Assembly (NCBI GenBank): GCA_038145405.1
Contig: JAYQPQ010000042.1
Span: 1-16,666 of the forward strand
Origin: JAYQPQ01 sp038145405
GTDB lineage: Bacteria > Pseudomonadota > Gammaproteobacteria > Pseudomonadales > GM7GCV1
Direction of reading: 5' to 3'
Length of the DNA: 16,666 nucleotides
A program made the translations under genes and the position numbers. Shown here one piece after another: positions 1 through 6,132 of this stretch. The notes beneath the pieces were generated by a model that was not told the DNA's origin, made no database searches, and was given only the letters and a program-made list of their open reading frames with translations. Each line of letters opens with the position of its first letter. Within the stretch, counting starts at the first letter, position 1.

Positions 1-50
1 GAGGGGTGAATACAGTTTCTTTAGCAAGCAACGCTTGCGCCCGCATGAAC

Positions 51-73
51 GCCCGGAATCCGGGATTCCGGGC
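51..73. repeat. Near-perfect hairpin, 10-bp stem with 3-nt loop
   Basis: The arms at 51-60 (GCCCGGAATC) and 64-73 (GATTCCGGGC) are exact reverse complements around CGG. The hairpin sits just outside the larger palindrome-rich repeat at 92-225. There is no T-run on either side, so it is not a classical intrinsic terminator. It may be part of the same dispersed element or a transcript-end structure. Confidence 0.6.
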
Positions 74-91
74 CGGTCCGACCGAACCGCA

Positions 92-225
92 GGAGGGAGG
101 GATTATTCGCTGCTGCGCAGCTCACCCTGCGGGCTCCCCCACTTCGTGGGGTCGTGCGTCGCGACCTGCGGTCGCTCGGCTCGAACCCTCCTTACCGGGT
201 TCGAACCCCAACCAGGCCAAATAAA
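92..225. repeat. Palindrome-rich, tRNA-T-arm-like intergenic repeat
   Basis: This stretch is a chain of short palindromes: GCTGCGCAGC (112-121), CCCCAC-TTC-GTGGGG (137-151), GTCGCGAC (158-165) and GGGTTCGAACCC (197-208). The octamer TCGAACCC occurs at 181-188 and again at 201-208, and GGAGGG (92-97) can pair with CCCTCC (186-191). GGTTCGAACC resembles a tRNA T-arm, but no D-arm, anticodon arm or acceptor partner can be drawn, so it is not an intact tRNA. I recall similar stretches next to tRNA genes in marine gammaproteobacteria, which suggests a dispersed repeat family. Only one copy is present here. No protein-coding gene is supported in 1-248. Confidence 0.45.
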
Positions 226-248
226 AAGCCCGCACAGTCCAAAGCGAC

Positions 249-1136
249 TCAGGCTCGCTTATGCTCGTCAATAATTCCAACCAGTTCGGTGTAGGACTCC
301 TCGACTAGCTTCCCAGAAGTATCCAAAATCGCGTGCGCTTTCTCATAGTATGGTTCGCGCTCCTTAAGAATGCGTTGCAAATCGGTCATCGCATCGGCGT
401 TGTCTGCCATAGGCCTTAAATCTCCCTGCTCAATCAGCCTCTGCATATAGTCTTCCGGATCTGTCTTTACCCACACAACCAAGCAGGTTGTCAGCAGCAG
501 GTTGAGCTCTTTCAGTTCCGACACGATGCTGCCGCCGGTTTCTATACAGCAGGAACCTTCGGTAGCTAGCGCATTTTTGAGAGCCTTCTCCTCGAACCGA
601 CGGTACCCGTGCTGTCCGTAGAGAGAGAGAATCTCAGCCACCTGTATTCCAGCCAAGGCTTCAATTTCTTCGGTTAGGCGGATAAAACGGTAGCCCAAGC
701 GATCTTCCAAAAGCTTGCCGAGAGTAGATTTCCCCGCTCCTCGCAAGCCAATAAGGGCAATCCTTGAGTTTGAAGCTCTGGAGGAAAACTGCTGGTATAA
801 AAACTGCAGTGCAGCCTGTTGCTGATCCCTGGGAAGCCGTCCAATGAAATCGCGAATCAGATTTTGTTCCGGAGTGGCTGGAGTGGTACCTGGGAGCAGG
901 TCGCCAACCTCTGCCCTCAACGCCATGGAAACCTTGCGCAGCAGACCGACTGATATATTCCCGGTACCCTGCTCCAGGTTTGCCAGGTATCTCTCAGACA
1001 CACCCGAATTTTCGGCAAGCATCTTCCGAGTCATACCTCGCTTGGCGCGTAACCCGCGAATTCGACTACCGATTTCTTCAAGGAAATCTTCTTGCTCTGG
1101 TATTTCCGAAGATTCCAGACCTAAAGACTTTTCCAC
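249..1136 (-). CDS. BoxR/BzdR-type transcriptional regulator: XRE HTH fused to shikimate-kinase-like domain
   Basis: The predicted protein has 295 residues. Residues about 20-80 form an XRE-type helix-turn-helix, residues about 85-120 a linker, and residues about 124-290 a shikimate-kinase-like fold. Visible kinase-fold motifs are a Walker A, GLRGAGKST (130-138), the GYRRFE segment (177-182), ETGGS (199-203) and RPMA (241-244). The DxD of true shikimate kinases is TEE here (155-157). This layout matches BzdR and BoxR, known repressors of benzoate genes in Azoarcus and Thauera that bind benzoyl-CoA in the kinase-like domain. Beside a 4-hydroxybenzoyl-CoA thioesterase and pobA, sensing benzoyl-CoA or 4-hydroxybenzoyl-CoA is likely, but that is inference. 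The start is GTG at 1136. An in-frame TGA lies just upstream (1146-1148) and no strong Shine-Dalgarno is visible. Confidence 0.85.
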   Translation of the reverse strand: MEKSLGLESSEIPEQEDFLEEIGSRIRGLRAKRGMTRKMLAENSGVSERYLANLEQGTGNISVGLLRKVSMALRAEVGDLLPGTTPATPEQNLIRDFIGRLPRDQQQAALQFLYQQFSSRASNSRIALIGLRGAGKSTLGKLLEDRLGYRFIRLTEEIEALAGIQVAEILSLYGQHGYRRFEEKALKNALATEGSCCIETGGSIVSELKELNLLLTTCLVVWVKTDPEDYMQRLIEQGDLRPMADNADAMTDLQRILKEREPYYEKAHAILDTSGKLVEESYTELVGIIDEHKRA

Positions 1137-1148
1137 AGGGGCCGCTCA

Positions 1149-1177
1149 GTTATATTCACGTTGGATATATTCGCCAA
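1149..1177 (-). promoter_or_regulatory. Candidate sigma-70 promoter for the BoxR-like gene
   Basis: On the minus strand TTGGCG (1172-1177) is followed after exactly 17 bp by TATAAC (1149-1154). The predicted transcription start falls only about 5-10 nt before the GTG at 1136. The transcript would therefore have a very short leader or almost none, which fits the absence of a good ribosome binding site. This is inferred from hexamer matches only. Confidence 0.45.
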
Positions 1178-1215
1178 TTTTTAGAATCCAGCAATGCTGT
1201 ATCAGGCCGCCCCCA

Positions 1216-1231
1216 CTCAATTTTGATTGAG
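1216..1231. repeat. Short inverted repeat between thioesterase and regulator genes
   Basis: CTCAAT (1216-1221) and ATTGAG (1226-1231) are perfect complements around TTTG. The repeat lies 6 nt past the thioesterase stop codon. No T-run follows on the minus strand, so termination is doubtful. It could be a weak transcript-end hairpin or a binding site upstream of the regulator promoter. Confidence 0.35.
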
Positions 1232-1237
1232 GCTAAA

Positions 1238-1780
1238 TCATAACGCATTACGCATGATAGGAATGGGAAGTTCCAGATCGATATTCTCAAGGCAACCACC
1301 CTGGAAGGCTTCCAATCGCTCGCGAACGGACGCCGGTATTATCGCAGGCCGGTGACTTCCCATATCCATAAGGACTTGTACCAAATGAGCTTCCAGACGA
1401 ATTTGCTTGTCATCTCGACAGCAAATGTGAGTTCCAAGGGAAGTGCGTCCAATCTTGGATATCGACAGTTCAAAACTTACCATATCCCCCGAAAAGCTTG
1501 GCTTGCGAAAGCTGGTTTCCAGATTCACAAGAGGCCAACCGAACCCGGATCTGATCATATGATTTACATCTATACCTACCCCGCGAAGCCACCAGTCTTC
1601 GGTCACCTCATGCAGGATATTGATATATTTGGGATAGAACACGATCCCTGCAGGGTCGCAATCACCAAACCTTATTAGCCTCCTTGATACAAAGCGGTTT
1701 GGGCCTTCCACCCGGGCGTATCCCAAAGATTCTTGCGAATAATTCGAGGATTGAATGTTGATAGTTGGTTCGTTCTTCAT
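1238..1780 (-). CDS. 4-hydroxybenzoyl-CoA thioesterase-like hotdog protein
   Basis: The 180-residue protein has a 4HBT/YbgC-type hotdog domain from about residue 30 to 160. The signature GDCDPAGIVFYPKY is at residues 39-52. It closely resembles the active-site segment of the Pseudomonas CBS3 4-hydroxybenzoyl-CoA thioesterase, and Asp42 aligns with catalytic Asp17. The likely reaction is cytosolic hydrolysis of an aryl-CoA, plausibly 4-hydroxybenzoyl-CoA to 4-hydroxybenzoate, the substrate of divergent pobA. The first ~30 residues (polar, Asn/Ser-rich) are an extension not found in the compact family members. No other in-frame Met precedes the motif, so the ATG at 1780 is kept although its Shine-Dalgarno is weak. 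The BoxR-like gene lies 101 bp downstream. Substrate choice is inferred from context, since the family also covers other acyl-CoAs. Confidence 0.8.
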   Translation of the reverse strand: MKNEPTINIQSSNYSQESLGYARVEGPNRFVSRRLIRFGDCDPAGIVFYPKYINILHEVTEDWWLRGVGIDVNHMIRSGFGWPLVNLETSFRKPSFSGDMVSFELSISKIGRTSLGTHICCRDDKQIRLEAHLVQVLMDMGSHRPAIIPASVRERLEAFQGGCLENIDLELPIPIMRNAL

Positions 1781-1846
1781 AGCTCAGCTCAGTAAATGTC
1801 ACCGCAGTAGCAGTAACGGCTTAACACCCTCTGTTACCAGACGGGC

Positions 1847-1854
1847 AGTGCACT
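1847..1854. promoter_or_regulatory. TGCA-containing palindrome (second candidate operator half)
   Basis: AGTGCACT is an 8-bp palindrome with the TGCA core at 1849-1852, followed by ATATTA. The core lies exactly 40 bp from the TGCA at 1889 and 50 bp from that at 1899, close to whole helical turns. TGCA repeats are the reported recognition elements of BzdR/BoxR regulators, so this may be an accessory operator site. Confidence 0.35.
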
Positions 1855-1888
1855 ATATTACTTTTTATACCCCATAATTCCTAATACA

Positions 1889-1902
1889 TGCATTATAATG
1901 CA
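1889..1902. promoter_or_regulatory. Perfect TGCA-ended palindrome with internal TATAAT; candidate BoxR-like operator
   Basis: TGCATTATAATGCA is a perfect 14-bp palindrome in the 228-bp region between the divergent thioesterase gene and pobA. Because of the symmetry, TATAAT (a consensus -10) occurs on both strands, at 1894-1899 and as the complement at 1892-1897. No convincing -35 lies 16-18 bp away on either strand. From memory, BzdR and BoxR operators are built from TGCA repeats within longer palindromes. The proposal is that the regulator encoded at 249-1136 binds here and blocks polymerase on one or both sides. Confidence 0.5.
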
Positions 1903-1952
1903 CTTTAATCGCTTGCCTAGGAGATGTCGATAATCCATCGATTGTCCGCTCT

Positions 1953-1976
1953 GAGAACCAAGAGTTCTCCGAGAAC
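1953..1976. promoter_or_regulatory. Triple GAGAAC repeat in the pobA leader region
   Basis: GAGAAC (1953-1958), its complement GTTCTC (1964-1969) and GAGAAC again (1971-1976) are arranged so that the middle arm can pair with either neighbour. GTTCTC-C-GAGAAC is a 13-bp palindrome. It ends 32 bp before the pobA start. It could be an activator site or two alternative leader hairpins. No bound protein can be named. Confidence 0.35.
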
Positions 1977-2008
1977 AAAACTTTTGCTTCTATGGGAATA
2001 TCCACGCA

Positions 2009-3175
2009 ATGAATACACAAGTCACCATCATAGGCGCAGGCCCGGCAGGCCTATTGCTCTCGTTATTGCTTGACCGCAACGGAATAGAAAACGTTGTTCT
2101 GGAGCGGCGCACCAGAGAATACGTAGAGGGGCGAATTCGCGCTGGGGTGCTCGAAATGGGAGCCGTTGAAATGCTGGATCGCGCCGGAGTCGGCGAACGT
2201 ATGCACAGGGAAGGGTTAGTCCACGACGGATTCTACCTGGCATTTGACGGCAAAATGCGACGCATCGACATGAGAGCAGCTACCGGTGGATCGGTCATGG
2301 TGTACGGACAAACTGAAATCCAAAGAGATTTGTTCGACGCTTGCGAAGCCCGGCAGGGAAAAATCATTTTCAATGTAGAAGATGTCTCCATTAAAGATAC
2401 AGACACCGTTTCCCCACTGGTAACCTTCACTCAAGGTGGGAAAAGGCACGAAATCCGTTCCGCTTTTGTTGCCGGATGCGATGGCTTTCATGGCGTCAGC
2501 CGGCAAACCATACCCTCATCGATCCGCCGTGAGTACGAGCGAGTCTACCCCTATGGCTGGCTCGGGTTGCTCTCCGACACCCCACCGGTCGAAGACGAGC
2601 TGATCTATGTAAACCACGAGCGGGGATTTGCCCTCTGCAGCATGCGCTCTAAAACTCGCAGTCGGTATTACCTTCAGGTGCCTGACACCGCAAAGGTCGA
2701 GGACTGGTCCGACCAGGCGTTCTGGGATGAACTCAAGTTGCGTCTTCCCGAGGAACAGGCTGCCAAGCTGATTTCCGGTGACTCCATCGAAAAAAGCATC
2801 GCGCAGCTGCGCAGCTTCGTTTGTGAACCGCTGCAGTACGGCCGACTCTTCATTGCCGGCGATGCGGGGCATATCGTGCCGCCCACGGGGGCAAAGGGTC
2901 TAAACCTGGCCGCTTCAGATATTCACTATCTTTCCGAAGGCCTGATCGAGTACTTCAACTCGGGTTCTGAATCCGCGCTCAACCAGTATTCGACCAAAGC
3001 ACTGGCTCGCATCTGGAAAGCAGAACGCTTTTCCTGGTCGTTTTCGCAGCTGACCCATCGCTTTTCCGACGACCCGTTTGACTACCGTATGCAACTCGCC
3101 GAACTCGAGTACTACACGGAATCGGAAGCCGGCCAGAAGGTTATCGCCGAGAACTACATCGGCCTTCCGTACTAA
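2009..3175 (+). CDS. pobA: 4-hydroxybenzoate 3-monooxygenase (p-hydroxybenzoate hydroxylase)
   Basis: This FAD- and NADPH-dependent enzyme hydroxylates 4-hydroxybenzoate to protocatechuate in the cytosol. The 388-residue protein is collinear with Pseudomonas PobA (394 residues). The dinucleotide-binding motif GAGPAG is at residues 9-14, followed by ERRTREYV and GRIRAGVLE (41-49). YGQTEIQRDL, CDGFHGVSRQ and the FAD motif GDAGHIVPPTGAKGLN are also present. Substrate and active-site residues are conserved: Tyr200, Ser211, Arg213 and Tyr383 correspond to Tyr201, Ser212, Arg214 and Tyr385 of the P. fluorescens enzyme. The protein ends at GLPY, lacking the last few residues of the Pseudomonas protein. 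The Shine-Dalgarno before the ATG is weak (GGGAA). It is divergent from the thioesterase that would supply its substrate. A tannase-like remnant follows 26 bp downstream. Confidence 0.96.
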   Translation: MNTQVTIIGAGPAGLLLSLLLDRNGIENVVLERRTREYVEGRIRAGVLEMGAVEMLDRAGVGERMHREGLVHDGFYLAFDGKMRRIDMRAATGGSVMVYGQTEIQRDLFDACEARQGKIIFNVEDVSIKDTDTVSPLVTFTQGGKRHEIRSAFVAGCDGFHGVSRQTIPSSIRREYERVYPYGWLGLLSDTPPVEDELIYVNHERGFALCSMRSKTRSRYYLQVPDTAKVEDWSDQAFWDELKLRLPEEQAAKLISGDSIEKSIAQLRSFVCEPLQYGRLFIAGDAGHIVPPTGAKGLNLAASDIHYLSEGLIEYFNSGSESALNQYSTKALARIWKAERFSWSFSQLTHRFSDDPFDYRMQLAELEYYTESEAGQKVIAENYIGLPY

Positions 3176-3201
3176 GCCCGAACCAAATTTAGGTAGCGCC
3201 C

Positions 3202-3615
3202 ATGAATTTCAAACTCTCTATAGAAACGGCCTCACCATCAAGACACTTGCTGGCGCTGCTTCCCCTGGCCCTGATTTCGGCCTGTAGCGAGAACATGGGA
3301 GAATCGTCCGCTATGGAAACTACCCGACCCGCGGCTGACTTTTGCTCGCTTTCGGGAAATTCCACCCTGACCGATACTCGACTTACTTCCGCTCGATTGG
3401 TGGCACCTGGCGAAGATGTTGAAGGAGCCCGATTCCCTCCGGGAGGGTCTCCGGTACATTTCTGCCAACTGGAGGGAGTCATTAAAGAGGAAATCGGATT
3501 TGAACTCTGGCTACCCCTTCCATACGAATGGAACGGCAACATGCAAAGCCATAAGGGGACAGGTCGATTTTCCCAGCGTATCCAAACACTGGGGCATTCA
3601 ATTCGTCGCGGGTGA
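3202..3615 (+). pseudogene. Tannase/feruloyl-esterase-like lipoprotein, N-terminal remnant
   Basis: The reading frame encodes 137 residues. Residues 1-28 look like a lipoprotein signal ending in the lipobox ISAC, with Cys28 as the lipidated residue. Residues about 54-112 (LTDTRL, then EIGFELWLPLPYEWNG) resemble the start of tannase/feruloyl esterase family proteins, which usually run beyond 500 residues. Homology stops at about WNG (3537). The rest is unrelated, and the frame ends at 3613-3615. Meanwhile the +1 frame carries CapA-like sequence, so the catalytic Ser, Asp and His are all gone. It starts 26 bp after pobA with an AGGTAG-like ribosome site, so the intact ancestor was probably co-transcribed with pobA and might have released hydroxybenzoate-type acids from esters. 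Confidence 0.7.
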
Positions 3616-4138
3616 GCGGGTCCAGCATCAGCGCGAGTTAGCTCACCCCATGATTGAAGCAGGGGTCGACCTGAACATTAGTCGTCATCCACACCTGCTC
3701 AAAGGCATAGAAATTTTCCGCGGCAAACCTATTTTTTACAGCCTGGGTAACTTCGCCATAGAACAGCCCAGCGCTTTTGTGGAGGATATTGAAAACTCGA
3801 CAGGCTTTCAGGATATAAGAAAGCTCAGAGATGGCTGGAAAGTCAAAAAGAAATATATGACCCCTCCGGACACCAGATACAGCCTGATCCTTGAATGCCT
3901 GATCAGCAAGACCCGGAATATGGAAGTCTCCCTGCTACCCTGCTACATCAACGACGATTCGGAGCCTGAGCCTCTGGAAGCTGATAATCCAATATTTGCG
4001 GATTGGCTCGCCTACCTGAAACGCATTACAGAGTCGGAAGGGCTGGATACCGGCTTTACCATTGCCGGGAACCGCGTCAAAGTTCAGGGAGTGCCCCCTA
4101 ACCCCCCACCGGCTATGCACAAAAAAAGGGGCAGATAG
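3563..4138 (+). pseudogene. CapA-like (poly-gamma-glutamate capsule protein family) C-terminal remnant
   Basis: The frame open from 3416 to 4138 becomes CapA-like from roughly 3563-3578 onward. Recognisable pieces are SKHWGIQF, ERVQHQRELAHPMIEAGVDL, HPHLLKGIEIF and GKPIFYSLGNF, the typical C-terminal half of the metallophosphatase-fold CapA family (HWG, HPH and YSLGNF motifs). The N-terminal half is absent. Before 3563 this frame only overlaps the tannase-like sequence read in another frame. The last codons run into a terminator hairpin that serves the opposite strand, so the native C-terminus may also be lost. There is no dedicated start codon or ribosome site. I read this as a non-functional fragment joined to the tannase remnant by a deletion. 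Confidence 0.7.
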
Positions 4139-4145
4139 CTGCCCC
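4121..4145 (-). terminator. Intrinsic terminator of the secreted-hydrolase operon
   Basis: On the minus strand the stem GGGGCAG, loop CTAT and stem CTGCCCC are followed directly by seven T (the A-run at 4121-4127). It lies 20 bp beyond the stop of the minus-strand gene ending at 4166. On the plus strand no T-run follows, so it mainly serves the minus strand. It overlaps the last codons of the CapA-like remnant. Confidence 0.88.
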
Positions 4146-4165
4146 TTGCCCGCCTGATCAAAGGA

Positions 4166-5104
4166 TCACATTGGAGCGGGAAGAATTCCCTGTTCTCCCA
4201 TCCACTCCATAAAGCGTTCATCCCACAAATCGTTTCTTAGTCTAGGCACGTCAAATACCAGCAGCTCTGCGGGCCTCTCGGCGTCAATCCACATTTCCAG
4301 CAGTGCAATCAGGCCAGCAGTCACGGGGCCATGGCCAGTCTCGGTCGCCATGAAAATGGGCGGTGCATCTTCTGGCACTACCACATCCATCAGCGAGGGA
4401 CCATAGAGCGACCCGACAAAGTTCGGTGCTGCGCCCGGAAGATTTCCCACCACCGTACCAAAGGCTACTCCGCCTCCAGCAGATACGCCGATCATACCGA
4501 TGCGATCGGGGTCGACTCCCCACTCCTCCGCATTGGCACGCACCATGCGCAATGCAACCTGCGCGTCGTCTACGGCAAGCTCCAATACTCGACTTAGTTC
4601 CTCGTCATCAGGTGCCGGATTAGCATTGCCGTTGACGATGACAAGATCCGGGAGACCTCTAGCCCCGCCCGGAGCTCCGCCTGCAGGTGGTTGCGTTCCA
4701 GGGCCAGGCTGAGGTCTCGGCGCTATCTGCAGGGTACGATACTTGAGCAGGAAAACAGCAATGCCTTCAGCATTAAACTGCTTCACCATCTCGTGAAAGT
4801 CTTCGCCAACGCTCAGGCCCCGCAGAGCACCACCAGGCAGCCAGACAATACCTACTCCGTTGGCCCGCGCGGGATGCGGCAAATACACTGTCATCTCGGG
4901 ATCGTGGACGTTGGAGTAGTTTACGCCGCCATTGCCACGATCGGTAATCACTTCGGCCTGCGACCAGTCCTCGGAACCTGGGGCCACCCCAGAATAAAGT
5001 CTCAGGGTTTGCTGGGCCTGCAATGAGGTACTGAGCAACCCCACAAAACAGGTCAGCATCCATAGCTTGCGACTGACAAAACGCTCGGTCACTTTGGATT
5101 TCAT
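4166..5104 (-). CDS. Secreted alpha/beta hydrolase (acetylesterase/BD-FAE-like) with degenerate catalytic triad
   Basis: The 312-residue protein has a Sec signal peptide (residues 1-30, ending SLQA), so it should be periplasmic or exported. The fold shows an oxyanion-type LPGGA (89-93), a proline/glycine-rich insert (about 128-150), the helix that precedes the nucleophile, and the elbow GVSAG with Ser208. In related esterases the catalytic Asp follows the strand matching PPIFMA (248-253) and the His lies in a GxHGFG segment before the last helix. Here the Asp region reads TETGHGPV. The sequence passes from LLVFDVPR directly to NDLWDERFMEWM with no His, so catalysis is doubtful or differently organised. 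It is the last gene of a probable three-gene unit, 88 bp after its neighbour. AGGAG lies 11 nt before the ATG. The substrate is unknown. Confidence 0.8.
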   Translation of the reverse strand: MKSKVTERFVSRKLWMLTCFVGLLSTSLQAQQTLRLYSGVAPGSEDWSQAEVITDRGNGGVNYSNVHDPEMTVYLPHPARANGVGIVWLPGGALRGLSVGEDFHEMVKQFNAEGIAVFLLKYRTLQIAPRPQPGPGTQPPAGGAPGGARGLPDLVIVNGNANPAPDDEELSRVLELAVDDAQVALRMVRANAEEWGVDPDRIGMIGVSAGGGVAFGTVVGNLPGAAPNFVGSLYGPSLMDVVVPEDAPPIFMATETGHGPVTAGLIALLEMWIDAERPAELLVFDVPRLRNDLWDERFMEWMGEQGILPAPM

Positions 5105-5126
5105 ACTCTATTTGCTCCTGCAATTC

Positions 5127-5172
5127 CTGGCAGGCTGCTGCCGCAACCATGCATGGTCTGTCGCACTGCCAG
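5127..5172. repeat. Nested inverted repeats between two hydrolase genes
   Basis: CTGGCAG (5127-5133) and CTGCCAG (5166-5172) are 7-bp inverted arms around an inner perfect 12-bp palindrome, ACCATGCATGGT (5146-5157). Together they could form a long stem-loop in the 88-nt spacer of the operon mRNA. No T-run follows. A role in differential mRNA stability or in slowing transcription into the last gene is possible but unproven. Confidence 0.4.
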
Positions 5173-5192
5173 TCAGCTTTTCAAGCTTTTGG

Positions 5193-6104
5193 TTAATCGA
5201 AATTCTTGGTCTTTACGACCCAACTGTCGTCACGACAAAGGCCACAATCCCCGCCGGTGAAAGTCCTGCCTGACTCCCTATCGTCTTTCAGCTGCCAATC
5301 GAGCCAGTCCAGTGCAACCTGTCCCATTACGCCTGCATTGGGCTGTCTCCAGGTTCCACCGTGCCCAACATCCAGATTGGCGTTAAAGACGGGGACACCC
5401 TCGATATCCTGAAAATCTCCCTCTGCACCACGATAAGCCTGGTCGGTTTCACCACCAATCAGGTAGAGAATCGGTGTATGGATATTGACCAGATCCTCTT
5501 CCGTCGCAGGCAAATAGCCAGCGGGCTGCCGGACGGTGCCATCCGGGTTGGGAATGCTGCCTCGAATAATGCCACTGTTGAATACCAGCACCGTTGAGAC
5601 GCGCTCGTCAGCACCGGCGGCAATGGCTTCTAGGCCACCGCAAGATTGCCCCATAACAGCAATATTGCTGATATCCATTTTCCCCTCATACTTGCCGCCT
5701 TCCTGGTTACTTTGGGCAACGGCCCAGTCAATGGCATCAATCATCTGCCCCGGGTCGCTCTGCTCGGGGCGCGCTCCTGCAGGGCCGGCAGGCTGACCGT
5801 CAGCAGCAAGGATCGGCCCGGGCGCAGTTAGCACGTAACCGTGGGAGGCAACTTCTGCCAACAAAATGCCAAAGCGGTTGCCATGGTTAATGCAGCCACC
5901 GTTACCGAAGGCGATAAAGGGTACAGGGTCGGACAAGCCCGCAAGATCAGCCGGGCGGAAAACCGCATGCCCTGGAAGATTGGGGTCGACAATCATTTCC
6001 ACCTGGTGCGGCCCCAGGGTACCCGAGACCACTTCAGCGAAAACTGGAGCCGAGTTGGATGCCAGTAAAATTGAAAACGCACAAAACCTTATTCCTGTTT
6101 TCAT
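5193..6104 (-). CDS. Secreted alpha/beta hydrolase, dienelactone-hydrolase/PETase-like fold (paralogue 1)
   Basis: The 303-residue protein has a Sec signal (residues 1 to about 24, ending VFA). A complete triad is readable: Ser154 in GQSCGG (152-157), Asp221 in GGETDQAY and His248 in VGHGGTW. FGNGGC (67-71) probably contributes to the oxyanion hole. The C-terminus has a CxxC pair (Cys287, Cys290) in a WLDWQLK...SGR...KNFD block shared with the proteins at 7945-8946 and 9855-10865. A Pro/Gly/Ala-rich loop lies at about 105-118. The likely role is extracellular or periplasmic ester hydrolysis, with unknown substrate. ATG at 6104 is preferred over TTG at 6110 because both share the same weak GAG upstream. 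The upstream gene ends 28 bp away, so the two are probably co-transcribed. Confidence 0.82.
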   Translation of the reverse strand: MKTGIRFCAFSILLASNSAPVFAEVVSGTLGPHQVEMIVDPNLPGHAVFRPADLAGLSDPVPFIAFGNGGCINHGNRFGILLAEVASHGYVLTAPGPILAADGQPAGPAGARPEQSDPGQMIDAIDWAVAQSNQEGGKYEGKMDISNIAVMGQSCGGLEAIAAGADERVSTVLVFNSGIIRGSIPNPDGTVRQPAGYLPATEEDLVNIHTPILYLIGGETDQAYRGAEGDFQDIEGVPVFNANLDVGHGGTWRQPNAGVMGQVALDWLDWQLKDDRESGRTFTGGDCGLCRDDSWVVKTKNFD

Positions 6105-6132
6105 AATCAATTACTCAGTCGCAGTCTGACGT

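Noticed and set aside
181..225. Possible tRNA 3' end (GGTTCGAACC followed by ACCAGGCCA)
   Set aside because: Only a T-arm-like palindrome is present. No acceptor, D-arm or anticodon arm can be paired with it on either strand, so no tRNA is called.
229..262. Possible terminator of the BoxR-like gene (GCGGGCTTTTTA on the minus strand)
   Set aside because: The T-run follows GCGGGC, but no complementary GCCCGC lies upstream at hairpin distance. Only weak pairings such as AGTC/GACT exist.
844..1243. Plus-strand open frames of 128 and 87 codons
   Set aside because: They lie antisense to the regulator's HTH region, show no domain or ribosome site, and the minus-strand frame has clear family motifs.
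3416..3562. First ~49 codons of the CapA-like frame as genuine CapA N-terminus
   Set aside because: This part overlaps tannase-like coding in another frame and shows no CapA motif.
4331..5026. Several plus-strand open frames of 70-111 codons inside the degenerate esterase gene
   Set aside because: They are shadows of a GC-rich minus-strand gene with signal peptide, Ser elbow, Shine-Dalgarno and terminator.
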